This document shows positions 23,677 through 29,180 of a DNA stretch of 29,180 nucleotides, piece after piece. How positions within the stretch are numbered: the stretch's first letter is position 1; every line of letters begins with the position of its first letter. The translations under genes were made by a program, and so were the position numbers. Under the pieces are notes generated by a model. That model was not told the DNA's origin. It saw only the letters and a list, made by a program, of their open reading frames with translations, and searched no databases. Origin of the DNA: Pseudomonadota bacterium (GTDB lineage: Bacteria; Pseudomonadota; Gammaproteobacteria; Burkholderiales; Burkholderiaceae); contig JAEZQX010000157.1 in the NCBI GenBank assembly GCA_023441105.1, positions 1-29,180 of the forward strand, written 5' to 3'.

Positions 23677-24537
23677 TCACCGCAGATACACCGCCTCGAA
23701 CCGCGCCAGCGGCGCCATCCGCGCCCGGTTCAACGTCAGCCGATCCCCATCGAGCGAATAGTTGTCCACCGTTCGCAGGACCTGATGGAAAGCCTCCTCC
23801 ATCTCCAGGCTCGACGCGCACACCATCGTGTTGACGGCGAGCTTGCGGAAGCGGATGCGTGACGCGGCCTCGTCGAAGTCGTAGGTGGCGGTGAAGGGGT
23901 TGCAGCCGCCGAAGCCGCTGACCCGGCCACCCTTGGCTTTCAGGATCAAGTATGGTTCGCGCGCGAGCGCGGGCACGGGCCTGCCGTTGAGCTCCACCAG
24001 CTTCCAGTATTTCTCGGTCAGGCCGTCGGCGATCCTGGTCAGGACGTACCGGTCCGCCAGCTGTCCGGTGATGCGGGAACCGTCCGGCGCCAGACGGGTG
24101 AGTCGGTTCTCGCCCACGAAGTAGCGAGCCGGCTCGCGGCCTTCGAACGTGATCGTGTTGCCCGCCTCGTTCCAGCTGAACGTTCCCTGTTCCCGGAACA
24201 CCTGACGGCCCTTGCCGAGGTACCTCGACTGGGTGCGGTAGGTGGCGTCGCTCGCCAGGGTGACGACGCTCTCGATTCCCGGGCAGTCGGCGCAGGGCAG
24301 GGTGCCACGATAGCTGCCGGCCCAGTCGATCGAGTTGCGCGCATCATGCGCGGCGTCGGACTGGGATACGGGGGTGTCCGCTTTCGTGGGTTGGGCGGCG
24401 TCCGCTTGCGTGGACCAGGCGGCGTCCGCTGTCGCGGATTGGGGGCTGTCCGCTTTCGGAGCAGGCGCCGTGCATCCGCTCGCGGCCAGGATCGTGGCCA
24501 ACATCGAGGCGGCGAGCAGCGCGGCAAGCCGACGCAT
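23677..24537 (-). CDS. NlpE-like / META (HslJ) two-domain lipoprotein
   Basis: A 286-residue lipoprotein. The lipobox LAASGC puts the lipid-modified residue at Cys22; no Asp follows it, so outer-membrane sorting is expected. A degenerate 8-residue repeat linker spans about 27-60. Residues about 70-165 match the NlpE N-terminal domain, with its CxxC in GSYRGTLPCADCPGIESVVT, then YLGKGRQVFREQGTFSW. Residues about 175-286 match the META/HslJ domain: KYWKLVELNGRPV, GGRVSGFGGCNPFTATYDFD and LAVNTMVCASSLEMEEAFHQ. NlpE in enterics senses envelope/surface and copper stress via Cpx, but no Cpx genes are here. The start has AGGAGG eight bases upstream. Confidence 0.88.
   Translation of the reverse strand: MRRLAALLAASMLATILAASGCTAPAPKADSPQSATADAAWSTQADAAQPTKADTPVSQSDAAHDARNSIDWAGSYRGTLPCADCPGIESVVTLASDATYRTQSRYLGKGRQVFREQGTFSWNEAGNTITFEGREPARYFVGENRLTRLAPDGSRITGQLADRYVLTRIADGLTEKYWKLVELNGRPVPALAREPYLILKAKGGRVSGFGGCNPFTATYDFDEAASRIRFRKLAVNTMVCASSLEMEEAFHQVLRTVDNYSLDGDRLTLNRARMAPLARFEAVYLR
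24376..24459 (-). repeat. 24-bp tandem repeat in the lipoprotein linker
   Basis: Three full units and a half unit of 24 bases each begin GTCCGCT on the + strand, at 24376, 24400, 24424 and 24448. They encode successive eight-residue blocks in the lipoprotein (KADSPQSA, TADAAWST, QADAAQPT, KADTPVSQ). Divergence between copies suggests an old expansion. In-frame unit gain or loss would change the distance of the folded domains from the membrane. Confidence 0.8.
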
Positions 24538-24588
24538 CCTGCGGTCCTCCTGCGCCCCCTTGGCGCTTCGCGCAATCGTTGTTTCAGT

Positions 24589-25791
24589 CTACCGCAACGG
24601 ATTTGCCACCAGATGATCCATCGCCGCCCGCGCACCGCCCTTGCGATGCGGCACTCCGGCCAGCTCCAGCGCCATCTCGACGCCGGACAGGGTTCCCATC
24701 AGCATGAGGTCGTTGAAGTCACCGAGGTGCCCGATCCGGAACACCTTGTTGGCCACCTTGCTCAACCCCTGGCCGAGGGACAGGTTGAAGTTCTCCAGCG
24801 CCACCTTGCGGAAGGCGTCGGCGCCGTGTCCCTCCGGCATCATGACCGCGGTCAGGACGGGGCTGTATTCGGCGGGATTGGCGCACAGGATCTCGAGATC
24901 CCAGCCGCGCACGGCCGCGCGGGTGGCCTCGGCCAGCCGCCGGTGGCGCGCGAACACGGTCTCGAGCCCTTCCTCCTGCAGCATCGCGATCGCCTCGTGC
25001 AGGCCGTAGAGCAGATTGGTGGCCGGTGTCGACGGAAAGAAGCCGTTGGCATTGGCGGCGATCATGTCGTGCCAGTCCCAGTAGGCCCGCGGCAGCTTCG
25101 CCGTCTTGGAGGCGGCGAGGGCCTTGGCGCTGACCGCGTTGAAGGACAGCCCCGGGGGCAGCATCAGGCCCTTCTGCGAGCCGCTGACGCTGACGTCGAC
25201 CCGCCATTCGTCGTGGCGGTAGTCGACGCTCGCCAGCGACGAGATCGTGTCCACCATCAGCAGGGCCGGATGCCCCGCGCGATCGATCGCCTCGCGGATG
25301 CGGGCGACCTGGCTGGTGACGCCGGTGGCGGTCTCGTTGTGCACCACGCAGACTGCCTTGTAACGGTGCTCCTTGTCTTCGGCCAGCATCTGCCCGATGA
25401 CGGCCGGATCGGCGCCGTGGCGCCAGTCGCCGGGCACGAACTCGACCGTCAAGCCCAGTCGCTCGGCCATCTTCTTCCACAGGGTCGCGAAATGGCCGGT
25501 CTCGCACATCAGCACTGCGTCCCCCGGCGACAGCGTGTTGACCAGCGCCGCCTCCCATGCGCCGGTCCCCGAGGCGGGGTAGATCACCACCGGCGACTCG
25601 GTCTTGAAGATCGACTTGATGCCGGCCAGGACCGACTTGCCGAGTTGCTGGAATTCGGGGCCGCGATGGTCGATCGTCGGATAGTCCATCGCCCGCAGGA
25701 TGCGGTCCGGGACGTTGGTCGGGCCGGGGATCTGCAGGAAGTGCCGGCCGGACGGGTGGCCGTTCAATGCCAAGCCATGGGACAGTTTCAT
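24589..25791 (-). CDS. Serine-glyoxylate / alanine-glyoxylate aminotransferase
   Basis: A 400-residue class V aminotransferase that should convert glyoxylate plus serine (or alanine) to glycine plus hydroxypyruvate (or pyruvate). Features are FLQIPGPTNVPDRILRAMD, YPTIDHRGPEF, YPASGTGAWEAAL, VCVVHNETATGV, LLMVDTISSLASVDYRHDEW, PLP-binding Lys207 in VSGSQKGLMLPPGLS, and the C-terminal FRIGHLGDFN. Length matches SgaA-type enzymes. The gene faces away from the FCD-GntR regulator, with two probable operators in the 153-base spacer. It lies 51 bases upstream of the lipoprotein gene on the same strand. Serine-glyoxylate is the better guess because of the neighbouring 2-hydroxyacid oxidoreductase. 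Confidence 0.9.
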   Translation of the reverse strand: MKLSHGLALNGHPSGRHFLQIPGPTNVPDRILRAMDYPTIDHRGPEFQQLGKSVLAGIKSIFKTESPVVIYPASGTGAWEAALVNTLSPGDAVLMCETGHFATLWKKMAERLGLTVEFVPGDWRHGADPAVIGQMLAEDKEHRYKAVCVVHNETATGVTSQVARIREAIDRAGHPALLMVDTISSLASVDYRHDEWRVDVSVSGSQKGLMLPPGLSFNAVSAKALAASKTAKLPRAYWDWHDMIAANANGFFPSTPATNLLYGLHEAIAMLQEEGLETVFARHRRLAEATRAAVRGWDLEILCANPAEYSPVLTAVMMPEGHGADAFRKVALENFNLSLGQGLSKVANKVFRIGHLGDFNDLMLMGTLSGVEMALELAGVPHRKGGARAAMDHLVANPLR

Positions 25792-25845
25792 CGGTCGTCT
25801 CGCGGGAAATGGCGGAGCGCGCCCGCCGCAGGTTGCGCTTCCGCA

Positions 25846-25859
25846 TTTTGTATGCAAAA
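25846..25859. promoter_or_regulatory. Probable GntR operator, copy 1
   Basis: TTTTGTATGCAAAA has perfect TTTTG/CAAAA arms around a four-base centre and is one base from a full palindrome. It lies 55 bases upstream of the class V aminotransferase start. A near-identical copy occurs at 25921-25934. The AT-rich sites stand out in very GC-rich DNA, and FCD-GntR proteins usually bind short palindromes near their own promoter. Confidence 0.6.
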
Positions 25860-25920
25860 GTTCGACGGGGCAAGTCACTGCCCAGGGGGGAAGTGCGCCG
25901 GCATTCCCGGCGCGATACCA

Positions 25921-25934
25921 TTCTGCATGCAAAA
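25921..25934. promoter_or_regulatory. Probable GntR operator, copy 2
   Basis: TTCTGCATGCAAAA matches copy 1 at 12 of 14 positions, with the perfect core TGCATGCA. It starts 75 bases after the start of copy 1, about seven helical turns, so a repressor could bridge the two. It lies just before GntR ATG 25945 and covers an in-frame ATG at 25927, which favours 25945 as the true start. Confidence 0.6.
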
Positions 25935-25944
25935 AGTAGCCGAC

Positions 25945-26742
25945 ATGACCATCGAGATCGATCGCCGCGCCCTGCACGAAGGGGTGGCGGAGAAGCTGCG
26001 GGAGATGCTCACCGAAGGACGCCTCGCGCCGGGCTCGCGGCTCAACGAGCGGGTCCTGTGCGAGCGGCTGCGGGTATCGAGGACGCCGCTGCGCGAAGCC
26101 TTCAAGGTGCTGGCCGCCGAGCGCCTGATCGAACTCACGCCCAACCGCGGGGCGAGGGTTGTCGCCCTGGATCGGGCCGACGTCGAGGAGCTGTTCGAGC
26201 TGATGGGGGCGCTGGAGGGCCTGGGCGGACAGCTGGCTGCCGAACGACGCACCCCGGCGGAGCTCGCGGAGATCCGCGCCCTGCATTTCGAGATGCTGGC
26301 GGCGCACGCGCGCCGGGACCTGTCGGGCTACTACGCGCTCAACCGCAGGATCCACCAGGCGATCAGCGACTGTGCGCGCAACGCCGCGCTTGCCGAGGCC
26401 TGCGACAGCGTCAACACGCGCATCCAGAACCTGCGCTTTCGTTCCAACTTCGACCACGACAAATGGGACCATGCGGTCGAGGAGCACCAGGCCATGCTGG
26501 CGGCGCTCGAGGCGCGTGACGGCGCTGCCCTGCGCGCGCTCCTCGAGCTGCACCTGCGCCACAAGCGCGAGGCGCTGATCGAGCAGTGGCCGGAGATCGA
26601 GCGTCAGCGTCTCGAGGCGAAGAAGGTCGCGCAGGCGCATGAACGCACCGCAACCGCGCGCGATGGAGTCCCGGACCGGCGCGGCAGGACCCACGCCGGG
26701 ATGCGGGCGAGATCCCGCGTCGAAACGGTGGCCGCATCGTGA
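25945..26742 (+). CDS. FCD-domain GntR-family transcriptional regulator
   Basis: A 265-residue regulator. Residues 1-75 are the GntR winged helix (ALHEGVAEKLREMLTEGRLA, PGSRLNERVLCERLRVSRTP, then LREAFKVLAAERLIEL). Residues about 85-225 are the all-helical FCD ligand domain, with metal-site style residues in YYALNRRIHQAISDCARN and DHAVEEHQAMLAAL. FCD regulators respond to organic acids such as lactate, glycolate or sugar acids. The last 35 or so residues, beyond the FCD fold, are a basic extension that overlaps the next gene. It is divergent from the class V aminotransferase. An in-frame ATG at 25927 lies within operator copy 2. Confidence 0.92.
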   Translation: MTIEIDRRALHEGVAEKLREMLTEGRLAPGSRLNERVLCERLRVSRTPLREAFKVLAAERLIELTPNRGARVVALDRADVEELFELMGALEGLGGQLAAERRTPAELAEIRALHFEMLAAHARRDLSGYYALNRRIHQAISDCARNAALAEACDSVNTRIQNLRFRSNFDHDKWDHAVEEHQAMLAALEARDGAALRALLELHLRHKREALIEQWPEIERQRLEAKKVAQAHERTATARDGVPDRRGRTHAGMRARSRVETVAAS

Positions 26743-29180
26743 ACGCCCCGGCCACCCTCCCGATGGTGAGCTCGCCGTCCCTCGAGCGCAGCCGGCTGGC
26801 CCAGCGCCTGCGGCGCGTGCTCAAGGGCGAAGTGCTCTTCGACGCTGCCTCGCGCGGACGCTATTCCACCGACGCCTCCATCTACCAGGTCGAGCCGGTC
26901 GGCGTGGTGGTGCCTGCCGACGAGCTCGACGTGGTCGCCGCGATCGAGCTGGCGCGCGAGTCGAAGGTGCCGGTGCTGCCGCGCGGCGGCGGCACCAGCC
27001 AGTGCGGCCAGACGGTGGGCGAGGCGCTGGTGATCGACGACAGCAAGCACCTGCGCAAGATCACCGCCTTCGATCGCGAGGCGATGACGGTGGAAGTGCA
27101 GCCGGGGGTGGTGCTCGACGAGCTGAACGCCTGGCTCAAGCCGCACGGGCTGTGGTACCCGGTCGACGTGTCGACGTCGGCGCAGGCGACGCTGGGCGGC
27201 ATGGCGGGCAACAACTCCTGCGGCTCGCGCTCGATCGCCTACGGCAACATGGTGCACAACGTGCTGGGCATCGATGCCTTGCTCGCCGACGGCACCGAAC
27301 AGCGCTTCGGCCCGTTCGGCAGCGACTCGTCGCTGCGGCTGGGCAGCGGCCGGGTCGGCCGCCTGGTGGCGCGGCTGTTCGAGATCGCCGAGCGCGAGCG
27401 CGACGAGATCGAGCGGCAATGGCCGCAGGTGATGCGCCGGGTGGGCGGCTACAACCTCGACGTCTTCCATCCGCGATCGGAGCGGCCCTACACCGCCGAC
27501 GGTTCGGTCAACCTGGCCCACCTGCTGGTCGGCTCGGAAGGGACCCTCGCCTGGTTCAAGCGACTGCAGTTGCAGCTGTCGCGCCTGCCGACGCACAAGG
27601 TGCTCGGGGTGGTCAACTTCGCGAGCTTCCACCGCGCGATGGACAGCGCGCGGCACATCGTCAAGCTCGCACCCACGGCGGTCGAGCTGGTCGACCGGAC
27701 GATGATCGACCTCGCGCGCCACAACCCGGTGTTCCGGCAGGTGATGGAGTCGGCCCTGGTCGATCCGGCGGCGGCAACGCCGGAGGCGGTCCTGCTGGTC
27801 GAGTTCAGCGGCGAGGAGCGCGCGCCGCTGCTGGCGCGGCTCGAGGCGCTGGTCGAGCTGATGGGCGACGTCGGCCTGCCGGGCAGCGTCGTCGCGATGC
27901 CGGAGCCGGCGCCGCAGCGCGCGCTGTGGGAGGTGCGCAAGGCAGGCCTCAACATCATGATGTCGCTCAAGGGTGACGGCAAGCCGGTCAGCTTCATCGA
28001 GGACTGCGCAGTGCCGCTGGAACATCTTGCCGACTACACCGCGCAGCTCACCGAGGTCTTCGCGCGTCACGGCACGCGCGGCACCTGGTATGCGCATGCC
28101 TCGGTCGGCACGCTGCACGTCCGCCCCATCCTCGACATGCGCATCGCCGGCCCCGAGGGTGGTGCGGCCCGCATGCGGGCGATCGCCGAGGAGGCGTCGC
28201 AGCTGGTGCGCCGCTACAAGGGCGCCTTCTCCGGCGAGCACGGCGACGGCCTGGTACGCAGCGAATGGGTCGCCTGGCAGTTCGGCGAGCGGCTGACGCG
28301 CAGCTTCGAGGAGATCAAGGATCTGTTCGATCCGGAGAACCTGATGAATCCCGGCAAGATCGTCAGGCCGAGCCGCATGGACGACGCGACGCTGTTCCGC
28401 TACAAGCCGGGGTATTCGGTGGCGCCGCTCGATACGGCGCTCGACTGGTCCTCTTGGAACGTGCACAACGATCCGGTAACCGAGCGGACGACGGCGCCCG
28501 GCACCGGCGGCGATCCTGCCGGCGGGCTGGGCAAGGCCGTCGAGATGTGCAACAACAACGGCCACTGCCGCAAGTTCGACGCCGGCACCATGTGCCCGAG
28601 CTTCCGCGTCACCCGCAACGAGCGCGACCTGACGCGTGGTCGGGCCAACACCCTGCGGCTGGCGCTGAGCGGCCAGCTCGGCTCCCAAGGGCTGGCCGCG
28701 CCGGAGGTGGCCGAGGCCTTGTCCCTGTGCGTCAGCTGCAAGGGTTGCCGGCGCGACTGCCCGACCGGCGTCGACATGGCGCGCATGAAGATCGAGGTCC
28801 GCTCGGCGCGGCGCATGAGCAAGGGGCTGCGCCTGCGCGACAAGCTGATCGCCAACCTGCCGGCGATGTCGCCCTATGCGCGGCGCCTGCCGTGGCTGTT
28901 CAACCTGGCCTGGATCGTCCAGCCGTTCCTGGGTTTCGCCAAGAAGCGGGCGCTGCCGAAGTGGCGCGGCGACACCTTCCTGTCGACCACCGACGTCGAT
29001 GCCCAGGATGCGACGGTGGTGATCTTCGCCGACACCTTCTCCAACAATTTCGAGCCGGAGATCCTGCATGCAGCGCGGCGGGTGCTCGGGGCGGCAGGCC
29101 ATCGCGTCGCCGTCGCCTGGCCCGACATCGGCTCGCGGCCGCTGTGCTGCGGCCGCACCTATCTGGCGGCAGGTCAGGTC
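26739..29180 (+). CDS. YdiJ-type D-2-hydroxyacid (D-2-hydroxyglutarate) dehydrogenase, FAD and Fe-S, 3' end outside window
   Basis: At least 814 residues, open at the window edge; relatives are about 1000. The N-terminal half is an FAD-linked oxidase: VEPVGVVVPADELDVVAAIE, LPRGGGTSQCGQ, EVQPGVVLDELN, GGMAGNNSCGSRSIAYGNMV, VGSEGTLAWF, then SGEHGDGLVRSEW and DPENLMNPGKIV. A ferredoxin-like domain follows, with cysteine clusters in CNNNGHCRKFDAGTMCPSF and CVSCKGCRRDCPTGVDM. The beginning of a GlpC-type CCG domain follows (PDIGSRPLCCGRTYLAAG). YdiJ relatives oxidise D-2-hydroxyglutarate or related hydroxyacids to the 2-oxo acid. The GTG start overlaps the GntR stop (GTGA, 26739-26742), so the two genes are coupled; ATG 26763 is an alternative start. 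Confidence 0.92.
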   Translation, partial: MNAPATLPMVSSPSLERSRLAQRLRRVLKGEVLFDAASRGRYSTDASIYQVEPVGVVVPADELDVVAAIELARESKVPVLPRGGGTSQCGQTVGEALVIDDSKHLRKITAFDREAMTVEVQPGVVLDELNAWLKPHGLWYPVDVSTSAQATLGGMAGNNSCGSRSIAYGNMVHNVLGIDALLADGTEQRFGPFGSDSSLRLGSGRVGRLVARLFEIAERERDEIERQWPQVMRRVGGYNLDVFHPRSERPYTADGSVNLAHLLVGSEGTLAWFKRLQLQLSRLPTHKVLGVVNFASFHRAMDSARHIVKLAPTAVELVDRTMIDLARHNPVFRQVMESALVDPAAATPEAVLLVEFSGEERAPLLARLEALVELMGDVGLPGSVVAMPEPAPQRALWEVRKAGLNIMMSLKGDGKPVSFIEDCAVPLEHLADYTAQLTEVFARHGTRGTWYAHASVGTLHVRPILDMRIAGPEGGAARMRAIAEEASQLVRRYKGAFSGEHGDGLVRSEWVAWQFGERLTRSFEEIKDLFDPENLMNPGKIVRPSRMDDATLFRYKPGYSVAPLDTALDWSSWNVHNDPVTERTTAPGTGGDPAGGLGKAVEMCNNNGHCRKFDAGTMCPSFRVTRNERDLTRGRANTLRLALSGQLGSQGLAAPEVAEALSLCVSCKGCRRDCPTGVDMARMKIEVRSARRMSKGLRLRDKLIANLPAMSPYARRLPWLFNLAWIVQPFLGFAKKRALPKWRGDTFLSTTDVDAQDATVVIFADTFSNNFEPEILHAARRVLGAAGHRVAVAWPDIGSRPLCCGRTYLAAGQV

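Noticed and set aside
26604..29102. 832-residue open frame antisense to the YdiJ-type gene.
   Set aside because: The + strand encodes an unmistakable FAD/Fe-S oxidoreductase; the antisense product is His/Arg/Gln-rich with no domain.

Overview
The window is GC-rich, densely coded proteobacterial chromosome. Frequent GTG starts, a Bug-family (TctC-like) solute receptor, a UbiD decarboxylase, a CbrA-like transporter-kinase and a YdiJ-type FAD/Fe-S oxidoreductase point to a betaproteobacterium, probably near Burkholderiales or Rhodocyclales. That placement is inferred from gene content, not from a marker gene. I see no rRNA, tRNA, CRISPR array, complete insertion sequence, integrase or phage gene.

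Layout. (1) 146-5216 is a signalling block on the + strand: an XRE/DUF2083 (ScfR-type) regulator with an internal DHp-like segment, a single-domain response regulator, a CbrX-like small membrane protein, and a sodium:solute symporter fused to a histidine kinase. (2) 5224-10702 holds housekeeping and envelope genes: UbiD, a membrane-anchored lytic transglycosylase with a foldable leader, a class I aminotransferase and a BamA-type outer-membrane barrel. (3) 10.7-19 kb is a looser accessory stretch: alpha/beta hydrolase, DmdC-type acyl-CoA dehydrogenase, AraC regulator, DUF899 protein, GNAT acetyltransferase, isoprenylcysteine methyltransferase-like protein, AHSA1/SRPBCC protein and ArsR regulator. 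It contains three gene scars: a frameshifted aminotransferase fragment, the tail of a YeiH-like transporter, and an ArsR gene that has lost its C-terminal half. (4) 19067-22444 is a minus-strand catabolic operon (TauD-type dioxygenase, Bug receptor, HpcH/HpaI aldolase, DAD-like cupin), divergent from a LysR regulator with a perfect LysR box between them. (5) 23677-29180 holds an NlpE/META lipoprotein, a serine-glyoxylate aminotransferase, and a divergent FCD-GntR regulator overlapping a D-2-hydroxyacid dehydrogenase that runs off the window. Two near-identical palindromes in the divergent spacer are probable GntR operators.

Working together. The first block looks like nutrient sensing: the transporter-kinase could signal through the lone receiver to the XRE regulator, whose middle segment resembles a histidine phosphotransfer site. 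The TauD-Bug-HpaI-cupin set reads as capture and oxidative breakdown of a small organic or aromatic acid. The SgaA-GntR-YdiJ set reads as glyoxylate/serine/2-hydroxyacid metabolism under local control.
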